Shown piece after piece: positions 1-6,696 of a stretch of 19,551 bases of DNA (positions are counted from its first letter, which is position 1; every line of letters starts with the position of its first letter). The notes beneath the pieces are model-generated. The model searched no databases. It was not told the origin of the DNA and worked only from the letters and a program-made list of their open reading frames with translations. A program made the translations under genes and the position numbers. This DNA is from Candidatus Bathyarchaeota archaeon (GTDB lineage Archaea; Thermoproteota; Bathyarchaeia; 40CM-2-53-6): NCBI GenBank assembly GCA_005883085.1, contig VBAY01000046.1, forward strand, positions 1 to 19,551. The letters are read 5' to 3'.

Positions 1-251
1 GCCCTATCGTATATTGTGGGCCAGTCAAGAACAACTCTCTGGGCATCAATGCCCAGCGCCTGAAGGTTGCCCTGGACGAGCAGCGACCAGCTCTGTCGGG
101 CCTGATTCGGCTGAGGAACCATCAATGTTATTCTGAATATTCCCGCAGGCGCAGTATCCGCATGAACCCATGCAGGACTGGTCGAGGTGAGAGCGAGCCC
201 AAGAAACAACAATGCCAGGGATCTAATCCGGGCGCCAGATCGGCCGGTCAT
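1..251 (-). CDS. ABC transporter solute-binding protein, N-terminal fragment
   Basis: An ATG on the minus strand at 251 opens a frame that runs off the left edge, giving 83 codons. The product starts MTGRSGARIRSLAL, followed by a hydrophobic stretch ending in WVHA, which is a good Sec signal peptide of about 31 residues. After it comes a segment containing RQSWSLLVQGNLQALGID and then VLDWPTIYDR. This pattern (a hydrophobic bundle of the type 'W..LVQ..LQ..GI', then 'LDW...YDR') is typical of family 5 (SBP_bac_5) peptide/nickel/oligosaccharide-binding proteins, where it normally lies in the C-terminal part. Its closeness to the signal peptide suggests a short or rearranged homologue. The role would be extracellular capture of a substrate for an ABC importer; the substrate is unknown. 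Only the N-terminus is visible, so family assignment is moderate. Confidence 0.6.
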   Translation of the reverse strand, partial: MTGRSGARIRSLALLFLGLALTSTSPAWVHADTAPAGIFRITLMVPQPNQARQSWSLLVQGNLQALGIDAQRVVLDWPTIYDR

Positions 252-381
252 CGAGAGAACACGGCGACGAGCAGGCGATCGGGCGTAATGGCTACTGTGT
301 TCCCCTCTTCGTTAGACTATGAGTACTAGACCGTTTTTTGTCAGAACCAGTGTCTGCGTCGCGGTCTTCCACTAGCCTTCA

Positions 382-555
382 TCAACGAATCTTGACCTCG
401 TGCGTTTTGGCCATGAACCCATTTTTCTTATGCGTCCCGTCGCAGAAAGGCATGAGCGTGGACCCGCCGCACCGGCACCAGGCCTGAACGACTTTTCCAT
501 CAACAATAACGAGGTTCGGCCCGTTCTCGGTGGATCTTATCACAACGTCAGACAT
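382..555 (-). CDS. CDGSH-type iron-sulfur protein
   Basis: A 57-residue protein if started at the ATG at 555; a TTG at 591 would add 12 residues and overlap the end of the upstream gene by 11 bp. It carries the full CDGSH (zf-CDGSH) motif, CRCGGSTLMPFCDGTH, with the three Cys and one His that ligate a [2Fe-2S] cluster. In the 69-residue version these are C39, C41, C50 and H54. Before the motif is the usual strand pattern NGPNLVIVDGKVV. The size is typical of single-motif archaeal CDGSH proteins, thought to be cytoplasmic redox or Fe-S transfer proteins. It is the last gene after the MtrA-like fusion protein on the same strand and is probably co-transcribed with it, so it could supply electrons or clusters to that protein; this is inference. 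I prefer the ATG because the sequence from MSDVVIR onward matches the usual start of the family. Confidence 0.85.
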   Translation of the reverse strand: MSDVVIRSTENGPNLVIVDGKVVQAWCRCGGSTLMPFCDGTHKKNGFMAKTHEVKIR

Positions 556-580
556 ACTCACGTTATCATCTCTCTTCCAA

Positions 581-1798
581 TCATTGTCCAAGGACCTTAG
601 CCACGCGGGTCAAGACCACGAGCTGCTCTCCATGAACCAGATTGTTCTGATCGTACTTACCTACAACCCGTAAGAGAGCGCCCACAACGAGATCATCTGC
701 TCCGCCCATGATCAACTTGCTCGTGGGACCCCATTCAACCTCGAGTCGCTGAGATGTTCGAGGGAATGCCTGATTGGTCCCCGTCTCATCAGGCAGGAGG
801 AACACGCCTCCCAAAACCTGTTCCCTCGGCAGATCTGTTACCGAGAAAAACAGGTCGACCAACGTTCCCTGAGCAATTTCCCCTAGTTGTTTCACAGTGA
901 GCACAGGGACTGCTGGTATCTTCGGAGGCCCTGGCATCGTAGTTTTGGTTCCTTCTGATACAGGTTGAGCCGGAGTTTCGCGTGGCCTCAGAGGTCTATC
1001 CTGATCGTATCTTAATCCGAACTGCAATGCAGTCTGCGCCTTGGCCAGTTCCTCGCCGAGGTAGCCTGCGTGGCTTAGCTGTGTGACAAGTCCGTCACGC
1101 AAGAGACCGAGTAGCATCGAGGTTGCTCCGCGTCCCCGCATCTCATGAGCAGGCGTGTGATCAGGCAAATAGTGTCGTAGAAGAATCTCCTCCTGCTCAG
1201 CCTCGATCGTGATAACGAAGTATCCCTTCGGATCATACAACAACGGCTCGCGCTGCCCACCCGGCCGAATCGACACAAACTCCTCCTGCTTTCTAGCTGT
1301 TCCAGCCTCCTTTTGTCCGGTCGCGAAAACCCCCGGATTGCGATCAGAGAGACTCTTCACCCGTTCCTGTAAAACCTGCAAATCTTCTTCGCCAGTCCAG
1401 TCAAGAATCTCGACCTGCTTCCTGAACTGTTGTACCTGCTCGGGATTAATTGATGGTAGAACTGGATCATACCCTGCCGCATCGATGATCCGTCTCTTGT
1501 CGTCAACACCCTTCTCCACCAGAGCGACAAGAGATTGTCCGGGCTTGAATAGGGCAGAGTCTTTGCCGCAGATGAGCAGGAAACGAATCGCGGGATTCGA
1601 CGTGATGTTGACGATAATCCGGGTAATGCCGAGATTGGCGGTGTAGACCATGCCCGCAATGGCCACTCCGGGAAGAGCCACAAGGGGCCCGATCAGACGT
1701 TCAGAAGTGAGAGCGCAAACAGCCACGGGACCATTCGGATCACCGACCTGGTAGGTCCCAGGCATGACAGGCCATTTCGCGTTACTATTGGTGCTCAC
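581..1798 (-). CDS. MtrA-like / DUF4346 / OB-like fusion protein
   Basis: A 405-residue soluble protein with a GTG start. Residues about 9-150 resemble subunit A of tetrahydromethanopterin S-methyltransferase: WPVMPGTYQVGDP, then VAIAGM...NLGITRIIVNITSNP, IRFLLICG, and PGQSLVALVEKGVDD. Residues about 185-265 resemble DUF4346 (LLYDPKGYFVITIE, then LSHAGYLGEELAKAQ). Residues about 300-405 look like a small beta-barrel (OB-like) domain. Known MtrA binds a corrinoid through a His at about residue 84, within 'GHITGQS'; here the aligned residue is Phe84 (ALFKPGQS). The C-terminal membrane helix of MtrA is absent and no other mtr gene is nearby, so a methanogenic methyltransferase is unlikely. A role in folate/pterin or one-carbon chemistry is possible but unproven. 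The gene is 18 bp after a small ORF and is followed by the CDGSH gene. Confidence 0.75.
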   Translation of the reverse strand: MSTNSNAKWPVMPGTYQVGDPNGPVAVCALTSERLIGPLVALPGVAIAGMVYTANLGITRIIVNITSNPAIRFLLICGKDSALFKPGQSLVALVEKGVDDKRRIIDAAGYDPVLPSINPEQVQQFRKQVEILDWTGEEDLQVLQERVKSLSDRNPGVFATGQKEAGTARKQEEFVSIRPGGQREPLLYDPKGYFVITIEAEQEEILLRHYLPDHTPAHEMRGRGATSMLLGLLRDGLVTQLSHAGYLGEELAKAQTALQFGLRYDQDRPLRPRETPAQPVSEGTKTTMPGPPKIPAVPVLTVKQLGEIAQGTLVDLFFSVTDLPREQVLGGVFLLPDETGTNQAFPRTSQRLEVEWGPTSKLIMGGADDLVVGALLRVVGKYDQNNLVHGEQLVVLTRVAKVLGQ

Positions 1799-1816
1799 CG
1801 CTCACGACCACTATTC

Positions 1817-2101
1817 CTATCTAATCGAGTTTCTCGACGCGTAACGCTGGGCGGAGTATTTCCAATATTCTATTCGCGGGCGCACTTTCTTCATCACGCG
1901 TGAATTATGGAAATCACGGAACGCGCGAGTCTGAGCTTCTCCTAGATAAAATCCCATTCGCGCGGCGGCGTTCGAATCGTTAGGTATCGGTTGCAACTTG
2001 TCCAAGAACTTGGTCCCGCGAGCCCCGAATTCACTGGAGGTTACTCCAGCGGTTCTGCAACCTACGTCGTGCGCGCAGGGTCCCACACAAGTGTTGTTCA
2101 T
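1817..2101 (-). CDS. Small hypothetical protein, possible first gene of the MtrA-like operon
   Basis: A 94-residue frame opening with ATG at 2101 that I do not recognise. The N-terminus has three Cys (MNNTCVGPCAHDVGC) and the C-terminal half is basic and aromatic (RPRIEYWKYSAQRY). No membrane segment or known domain is visible. In favour of it being real: a TATA-like AATAATT box at 2136-2143 would place transcription start about 12 nt before the ATG, and the stop is only 18 bp before the GTG of the next gene. Against: no family resemblance and an ordinary codon pattern. It may instead be leader sequence of the operon mRNA. Confidence 0.35.
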   Translation of the reverse strand: MNNTCVGPCAHDVGCRTAGVTSSEFGARGTKFLDKLQPIPNDSNAAARMGFYLGEAQTRAFRDFHNSRVMKKVRPRIEYWKYSAQRYASRNSIR

Positions 2102-2135
2102 TTTTTCTCAGTAGCAGTAATGTGCGTCATAGGCT

Positions 2136-2143
2136 AATAATTC
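2136..2143 (-). promoter_or_regulatory. TATA-like box for the 382-2101 minus-strand operon
   Basis: On the minus strand the sequence reads AGAATTATTAGCC, with the AT core about 38 nt before the ATG at 2101. This places a transcription start near 2113. It is the most TATA-like element in the 167-bp gap between the small ORF and the metallopeptidase gene. Confidence 0.4.
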
Positions 2144-2268
2144 TGAGCGGAAACCCAAGTCCACAACGGACCCGAATGTTATCTTCGGCTCTCCGGGTCC
2201 ATCGCCGAGGATTGAGTACTCGTGTCAGTCTGTGAGGTAATCAATTGAGCTACCGAATTCGTTTCTTT

Positions 2269-3075
2269 CTAGCGAGACCAGCCTGTGAGGACTTTCGCCA
2301 TCTCTGGATGGATCTTCTTCAACGATTCCACCAGCTGCGGATCGGTTATTGCGAAGGTCTTCCAGAGCTTCTGAACGGCTGGAATAGCCTCAGCATCGTA
2401 CACTTTCTTGGCTGCAAGATGAAGACGGCACTGGTACCAACCATAATTTTGGGGTCCCACCCTGGTGTAGAGTGCTTCAAAGGCTTCGAGAGTTCGATAG
2501 CGAAACCTCTCAGGACCCAAGGCTACTATAAGACGGGGGAAGGTTTCTAGGGTTGAAAGCTGTTCGGGTTCCACCGAAGCAACGTAGGCATGTAGACAGA
2601 GGTTCGCGAAGAACTCAGTCAGCCAGGATCGCGGAAAATGAAAGGGAACCTGGTCATGGAAGATGTGTGCTAGTTCGTGGACCGCGAGCAGATCGAAGAA
2701 CGGTGCTAAATCAATTCTTCCGTCCGACCCATAAGTAGTCTGGGCCTCTTTCAGAAGACTGGGCGATGCATCCTTAATCATGTCGACGAAGCTTCCCCAG
2801 AAACTGCTCTCCTCTCCCGCCACAATCAGATTGCCCGCCTCGTAGTTCGGCATCCCGTACATAGGGTGGGAGGAACGCCCAGACCAATCCTGTGAGGAGA
2901 GTACGAGGAGGCTCGCTTTGGGCTCGAACTCGAGGACCTTGCTAAGGAAACGATATGCCCGTGCGCATCGCTCCGCGATCGAACGGCCACGAGTTTCAAG
3001 TCCCGGACTCGTGTGAACCAGGAACGGAAAACCTTGAACAGCTTCGAGCCCTTCAAGCTTAGATGTATCGATCAT
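2269..3075 (-). CDS. Putative zinc metallopeptidase (HExxH)
   Basis: A 268-residue protein from the ATG at 3075. A GTG at 3099 would add 8 residues, but a TATA-like box about 32 bp upstream of 3075 favours the ATG. The motif AVHELAHIFHDQ gives H133, E134 and H137 of a zinc-binding HExxH site. Seventeen residues later WLTEFFAN offers Glu154 as third ligand, the arrangement of gluzincins. No signal peptide or membrane helix is seen, so it is probably cytoplasmic. Other conserved-looking parts are LLVLSSQDW and the hydrophobic C-terminal region, which may be helical. It matches no named peptidase family that I can identify, and the substrate is unknown. Its 5' end faces the divergent DUF4440-like gene, about 200 bp away. 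Nothing in the neighbourhood fixes its job. Confidence 0.65.
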   Translation of the reverse strand: MIDTSKLEGLEAVQGFPFLVHTSPGLETRGRSIAERCARAYRFLSKVLEFEPKASLLVLSSQDWSGRSSHPMYGMPNYEAGNLIVAGEESSFWGSFVDMIKDASPSLLKEAQTTYGSDGRIDLAPFFDLLAVHELAHIFHDQVPFHFPRSWLTEFFANLCLHAYVASVEPEQLSTLETFPRLIVALGPERFRYRTLEAFEALYTRVGPQNYGWYQCRLHLAAKKVYDAEAIPAVQKLWKTFAITDPQLVESLKKIHPEMAKVLTGWSR

Positions 3076-3101
3076 ATTGTTCCTGTCTTTCCCTCGCACC
3101 G

Positions 3102-3112
3102 CTTATTTTTCT
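3102..3112 (-). promoter_or_regulatory. TATA-like box of the HExxH gene
   Basis: The minus strand reads AGAAAAATAAGCGG, centred about 32 bp before the ATG at 3075. That spacing predicts a leaderless or very short-leader mRNA and is the main reason for choosing this start over the upstream GTG. Confidence 0.45.
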
Positions 3113-3211
3113 TTGTAGACGTTCGTCTTCAGCTCTCGTCGTCCGCGGATCCATTGTTTAGAGACAATCGGCTCTTACGCTTCTCAGCTATCGTGTCAGT
3201 CTTCCTGTGCT

Positions 3212-3222
3212 CTATACTTATC
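3212..3222 (+). promoter_or_regulatory. TATA-like box upstream of the DUF4440-like gene
   Basis: CTATACTTATC is centred near 3217 and predicts transcription start near 3243. That is exactly an ATG opening a 13-codon frame (3243-3284) whose stop overlaps the ATG of the downstream gene at 3277 in another frame. The main gene would then have a leader of about 34 nt, or the short frame could couple translation to it. Confidence 0.35.
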
Positions 3223-3276
3223 AGAGCCCACTCTGGCCAAGAATGGAGAAGGATACGATTGAAGGACCGACAAAAT

Positions 3277-3675
3277 ATGGATAGGGCGCGAGCCGAACTT
3301 GAGCGGGTCGATGCCGCATGGTCCGCAGCGGCCTCAACTTCACGCGATGTGGAACAAATTGTGTCGTTTTGGGCGGACGACGCGATCGTTATTCCGCCAG
3401 GACAGGCGCCCATTATCGGCAAGAATGCAATTCGGAACTACGTTACAGCCAGCTTGAAGATCCCAGGGTTCACCATCCAATGGAAAACGACCCAGTTTAC
3501 GATTGCCCGAGATTGTGACCTAGCCTACGGTGTTGGGACAAACCAAGTCTCGTTCAACGACGAGAATGGCAATCGCATCAAATTGCGAGGCAAAGCAGTG
3601 ACGGTCTGGCGAATGGAGAACGACGCATGGAAGTGCGTCGTCGACATCTGGAACGATGACCCCGCCCCGAAGTGA
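3277..3675 (+). CDS. DUF4440 / SnoaL-like (NTF2-fold) protein
   Basis: A 132-residue protein from the ATG at 3277. It shows the DUF4440/SgcJ pattern: an N-terminal helix with VDAAWSAAAST, then IVSFWADDAIVIPPGQAPIIG with the typical 'G...I' turn, then beta strands ending WRMENDAWKCVVDIWNDD. These proteins adopt the NTF2 cone fold. Members include small-molecule isomerases, cyclases and proteins of unknown role, so no reaction can be assigned. The same frame stays open upstream to 3013, but that part overlaps the divergent gene and has no support; a TTG at 3259 is another possible start. No signal peptide is seen in the chosen version. It stands alone between a divergent metallopeptidase gene and the HxlR regulator gene 90 bp downstream. 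Confidence 0.75.
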   Translation: MDRARAELERVDAAWSAAASTSRDVEQIVSFWADDAIVIPPGQAPIIGKNAIRNYVTASLKIPGFTIQWKTTQFTIARDCDLAYGVGTNQVSFNDENGNRIKLRGKAVTVWRMENDAWKCVVDIWNDDPAPK

Positions 3676-3728
3676 CTTCTATTTCCTTTAGAGGTTGGAC
3701 AGCAACTAACGTTTGTGTCCCCTTGCTG

Positions 3729-3736
3729 CTTATATC
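3729..3736 (+). promoter_or_regulatory. TATA box of the HxlR-type regulator
   Basis: CTTATATC centred near 3733 is a close match to the archaeal TATA box. It predicts transcription start near 3759, a few nucleotides before the TTG at 3766. This supports the TTG rather than the ATG at 3808. Confidence 0.5.
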
Positions 3737-3765
3737 CCGGGCTAACCTTGTTGCACTAGATAACA

Positions 3766-4203
3766 TTGAGTAAGCTTGCGTCTAGCTGCCAACCTGACAT
3801 CTCAAGCATGATTTTTGGAAAGAGCGATCTTTGCAGGAGGGACATCTGCGCGGTAATCAAAGCGGTAAGAAAGCTGGGCTCAGAGTGGCGAATCCTCATC
3901 TCATACTACCTCCTCGACAACCCGCTCCGCTTCAACGATCTGTTGAGGAAGGGTAAGCCTGACGATCTTAACGCGCGAACTCTTTCTCGGACTCTGAAGT
4001 ATTTGCAGAATATGGGCATCGTTGAGAGAAGAGTAACCGGCACCGAACCTTTCTCGGTCGTCTACAGTCTTACAGAGAAGGGACGAGACCTCGGCGATAT
4101 CTTGTCCGCGTACCGGAGATGGGGAGAGAAGTGGACCCCAAGCATCGTCCATCCCTTACCATATCTGAAGGTAAGCAGACCAGTGATATCTCGCAAGACC
4201 TAG
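3766..4203 (+). CDS. HxlR-family winged-helix transcriptional regulator
   Basis: A 145-residue protein from TTG 3766; an ATG at 3808 would remove 14 residues. The core from about residue 23 to 125 follows the HxlR family: a Cys near the start (CRRDIC), VIKAVRKLGSEWRILISYYLL, FNDLLR, LNARTLSRTLKYLQNMGIVERRV as the recognition helix region, and YSLTEKGRDLGDIL before the C-terminal helix with WGEKW. This family binds DNA as a dimer; bacterial members respond to aldehydes, redox state or xenobiotics. The two N-terminal Cys (residues 23 and 28) could be sensing residues, which is inference. The neighbours are a DUF4440-like gene upstream and a CtaA-like membrane protein gene 73 bp downstream, and either could be a target. 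The family call is secure; the signal is unknown. Confidence 0.85.
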   Translation: MSKLASSCQPDISSMIFGKSDLCRRDICAVIKAVRKLGSEWRILISYYLLDNPLRFNDLLRKGKPDDLNARTLSRTLKYLQNMGIVERRVTGTEPFSVVYSLTEKGRDLGDILSAYRRWGEKWTPSIVHPLPYLKVSRPVISRKT

Positions 4204-4276
4204 CAAATTTTGGGATGGTCGAGCCTCCGTAAATAGGAAAATCTGAAATCCTGAGAGAGGCACACTTTCCACAGTC

Positions 4277-4711
4277 TTGCAGCATACTCGGCAGACCCGG
4301 ATAACCGCGAACCTCGTAGGAATGATGATATTCGTTCAGGTTATTCTTGGAGGCGGTTCTTTCGTCCTAGGCTGGGATGTCATCTATCACCTTGTCTGGG
4401 GAACCCTAACCTTCATCGTGCTCATAGCTGCGACCGTGCTGGCACGGAGAGACTTTGGCGTCGATTCCACCCTGTTCAAAGTAGGCCTCGCCGCCATCGT
4501 CGATTTTGTCATTCAAGGAATACTGGGATTGTTCTCTTTCGCATCAGGCGTCGCAATTGTCGTCCATCTTACCAACGCCTTCCTACTCGCCGTCATAGTG
4601 ACCTATCTGATCAGTTTCGCAGACAGCGCCGACAAGGCCTCCACTCCTCTAACTTCCCAGACTCAAACAACACCGCCAGGGAATTTGCGCGGACAAGCTA
4701 CGGGACCCTGA
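4277..4711 (+). CDS. Half-length CtaA/Cox15-like four-helix membrane protein
   Basis: A 144-residue protein from TTG 4277; ATG at 4322 is an alternative that would cut into the first helix. It has four predicted membrane helices (about residues 12-32, 36-56, 68-90 and 93-115) and a polar Thr/Gln-rich tail. The second helix begins VIYHLVWGTL, the third ends QGILGLFSFASG and the fourth begins VVHLTNAFLLAV. These match one half of heme A synthase (CtaA/Cox15), where a His at the start of the second and fourth helices binds heme. The candidate ligands here are H38 and H97. Full-length CtaA has eight helices; half-size archaeal versions are known. It may synthesise or bind heme for a terminal oxidase, but no oxidase gene is in this window, so this is only a fold-level suggestion. 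Confidence 0.6.
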   Translation: MQHTRQTRITANLVGMMIFVQVILGGGSFVLGWDVIYHLVWGTLTFIVLIAATVLARRDFGVDSTLFKVGLAAIVDFVIQGILGLFSFASGVAIVVHLTNAFLLAVIVTYLISFADSADKASTPLTSQTQTTPPGNLRGQATGP

Positions 4712-4790
4712 ATGTGAGGTTGCAATTGGATCGATGAGGTACGGCTTCATCGAAGCTCGACCAAACCAAGGCTTGAGACTCTCAACCGAG

Positions 4791-4800
4791 CCCTTTAGAC
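4791..4800 (+). promoter_or_regulatory. TATA-like box before the 68-residue membrane protein
   Basis: CCCTTTAGAC is centred about 25 bp before the TTG at 4820, the spacing expected for a leaderless archaeal transcript. Confidence 0.35.
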
Positions 4801-4819
4801 AGGTTCTCGGACGAACTTC

Positions 4820-5026
4820 TTGGCGGATCTTCTAGGTTTGCCTAACGTCGGGCTGCTTCTCGGAAGCGTAGCGGTGTTCTTTTCAACAGCAGGCTACAAT
4901 GCTTGGAGAAGGAACTTCCGAGAACATTGGTCTCGCGGAGAACACTATTACAACGTGGATCGATGGGAAGTGTTAGGTGCCGGCATAGCCTTTACCTTGC
5001 TTCTATTGGGAGCGTATTGGCAATGA
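4820..5026 (+). CDS. Small two-helix membrane protein
   Basis: A 68-residue protein from TTG 4820. It has two hydrophobic segments, about residues 5-24 (LGLPNVGLLLGSVAVFF) and 51-66 (VLGAGIAFTLLLLGAYW). They are separated by a charged loop rich in Arg, His, Tyr and Trp (WRRNFREHWSRGEHYYN). The ends would lie on the same side of the membrane. I do not recognise the family. It follows the CtaA-like gene by 108 bp and has its own TATA-like box. Its TGA overlaps an ATG (ATGA at 5023) that opens a 32-codon frame. Confidence 0.6.
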   Translation: MADLLGLPNVGLLLGSVAVFFSTAGYNAWRRNFREHWSRGEHYYNVDRWEVLGAGIAFTLLLLGAYWQ

Positions 5027-5121
5027 CCACCTCTCCTACCTCCCAAACTAAGATAGACTTCTCAGGACAAGCCCACGCAAACTACACCGACCTTGACTTG
5101 AAATCAGTTCCCAAAGTGTGA
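5023..5121 (+). CDS. Possible 32-residue microprotein coupled by ATGA overlap
   Basis: The ATG at 5023 shares the sequence ATGA with the stop of the preceding gene and opens a frame of 32 codons ending at TGA 5121. The product is hydrophilic (MTTSPTSQTKIDFSG...) with no recognisable motif. The stop-start overlap is the only support, and such overlaps occur by chance, so this is a weak call. Confidence 0.2.
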   Translation: MTTSPTSQTKIDFSGQAHANYTDLDLKSVPKV

Positions 5122-5128
5122 ATTCTCG

Positions 5129-5137
5129 CTATTATTC
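5129..5137 (+). promoter_or_regulatory. TATA-like box of the microprotein/coiled-coil operon
   Basis: CTATTATTC, identical to the box at 8608-8616 before the S9 peptidase gene, is centred about 30 bp before the ATG at 5163. It supports an independent leaderless transcript starting with the 50-residue ORF. Confidence 0.5.
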
Positions 5138-5162
5138 GGTGAAAGCATCGACGGGATGACCT

Positions 5163-5315
5163 ATGCTCGACCGCGACGAAGAACTCAAACTACTCGCATT
5201 CCTCGCAAGCCTAGCCGGACTCCTTGGAATAGTTGTCTCGGGGAGCAACTTCCAGATCGGCTCCGCCTCCTCCACCACAGTCAGAGCGTACTTCTCTGTA
5301 ATCCTGGAAAACTAA
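5163..5315 (+). CDS. Single-helix membrane microprotein
   Basis: A 50-residue ORF, ATG 5163 to TAA 5315. The N-terminus is acidic (MLDRDEELKL), followed by a hydrophobic helix of about 18 residues (LLAFLASLAGLLGIVVSG) and a short Ser/Thr-rich tail ending YFSVILEN. A TATA-like box sits 30 bp upstream, and the next gene starts only 3 bp after its stop, so the two are almost certainly co-transcribed. I do not recognise the family. It could anchor or regulate the downstream coiled-coil protein, which has no membrane segment of its own; that is inference from gene order only. Confidence 0.55.
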   Translation: MLDRDEELKLLAFLASLAGLLGIVVSGSNFQIGSASSTTVRAYFSVILEN

Positions 5316-5318
5316 ACC

Positions 5319-6596
5319 ATGAAAGAGGGTAAGAAGGCTGCAGATGTCGAGAAGGCTCTCCAATACTGGACGAGCTCGATGATCGACCCTCAGCTGAAGC
5401 CTGTTCAAGCTAAAACAAGACAATTAGCCGAGGCCGCGCTTTCCCTAGCTTCATCTCTGGAAAGTCGTTGCCGAGAATTCATTCGAAACACCAAATATGA
5501 CATGTCTGGCTTAGGCGATTCCCGCCGGCTCCGAGCAGCCATGGCACTAAACCGCGTCTCCGGAGAGATCGTCACCGCATCTGGTGACTTTCTGAAATCA
5601 AGTCCCAACGAATCGATATCGAAACTGGAGACGAGCATTACAAGGCTGTTACGAGCGGCTGGTTCAAGCTACAACGAATCGGTAAAAGCGATGGCTTCAC
5701 ATTACGCTTCGGAGAGAGGTTGGCTCAGAGCTGAGATAGAAGGGCTGCAACGCATCAATCACCAGACGTCCCAGTTCCGGACAAGAACCCGAGACATCAC
5801 GTCGACCCGTGACCAAATACAAGAACACTCCAGGACCATTGTTGAGCATCTCACGACGCTACAGAATCTTGAGAATTCCCGCCTCCAGCTGGAAAAAGAG
5901 ATTCACCAGCTTATCCACAACGAGGGCTCGCTTCTAGAGGCGATCGAACGGATTGAATCTAATTCTGCGATTCGAGCTCTCAACGCCAAAGAAGCGGAAC
6001 TCAAAGCGTTGAGAAAGAGGCTCCTGAACGAAGAAATGTCCAGACTGGGCGGACTATTCACAAAGGTTCTGTCGCTGCATCAGAGAGGAGAGGTGCATGT
6101 CCATCTACAGGCGATAGAAGTATTGACGCGATATGTGAAAGCCCCACTTACGACATTGGCCAAGGAATCCGACGGCTATCCGGAACTCACCGACTCGCTC
6201 GAGGGAGTATGCGAGTCCATTGAAACAAACAGGCTACCGCTCGGAGAAAAAAAGGCGAGAAAAACACTCGAGCGAGCAAAACGGATCATAAACGGGTCAC
6301 TCAGACCAATTCAGAAAGAGGCCAAAGAAGCCTTTGCGGCGAGAAGTCAGATTCTACGCTCCCCCAATGTGAGGCAACTCAGATCCCAACGATCCGAACT
6401 ACGAGCAGAATACACTAGAGCCCGAACCTCGAAGCAATCGCTGGAATCAAGAATCAAGAGCATAGCCGACGAAGCTTCAGTGCTGAAGGCCCAAGCGAAA
6501 ACCCATTTGGACACAATAAATGAACTCGCCACCAAGAACTTCAACAAGGGCGTCCCGCGGGAACTGCGTGAAGAGGTCCTATCCCTAACCCACTAG
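5319..6596 (+). CDS. Coiled-coil protein of unknown function
   Basis: A 425-residue soluble protein from ATG 5319, dominated by long helices. Two stretches look like strong coiled coils: about residues 130-245 (with TTLQNLENSRLQLEKEIHQL and AKEAELKALRKRLLNEE) and about 310-410 (RSQRSELRAEYTRA, then LESRIKSIADEASVLKAQ). Between them, about residues 246-300, is a less regular segment with Gly and Pro (LGGLFTKVLSLHQRGEVHVH) that may be a separate small helical domain. No Walker A motif is present, so it is not a complete SMC/Rad50-type ATPase, although such proteins are often mislabelled as SbcC-like. It lies 3 bp after the membrane microprotein and is convergent with the VOC gene. A structural or scaffold role at the membrane is possible. 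Confidence 0.7.
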   Translation: MKEGKKAADVEKALQYWTSSMIDPQLKPVQAKTRQLAEAALSLASSLESRCREFIRNTKYDMSGLGDSRRLRAAMALNRVSGEIVTASGDFLKSSPNESISKLETSITRLLRAAGSSYNESVKAMASHYASERGWLRAEIEGLQRINHQTSQFRTRTRDITSTRDQIQEHSRTIVEHLTTLQNLENSRLQLEKEIHQLIHNEGSLLEAIERIESNSAIRALNAKEAELKALRKRLLNEEMSRLGGLFTKVLSLHQRGEVHVHLQAIEVLTRYVKAPLTTLAKESDGYPELTDSLEGVCESIETNRLPLGEKKARKTLERAKRIINGSLRPIQKEAKEAFAARSQILRSPNVRQLRSQRSELRAEYTRARTSKQSLESRIKSIADEASVLKAQAKTHLDTINELATKNFNKGVPRELREEVLSLTH

Positions 6597-6696
6597 ACTC
6601 TTCTTAAAACCGACCAGACCTCTTCGGCGCTCCGGCCGGGGGGGTCCTGCCCAGCCCAGATGAAACTCGTTTCAAAAACAGTTGTAATAGGACTGT

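Noticed and set aside
1209..1646. 145-codon plus-strand ORF opposite the MtrA-like gene
   Set aside because: It is antisense to a conserved domain, has no promoter and shows no family resemblance.
1970..1985. GTTCGAATC resembling a tRNA T-loop
   Set aside because: The flanking bases do not form a T-stem, and no acceptor or anticodon arm can be drawn around it.
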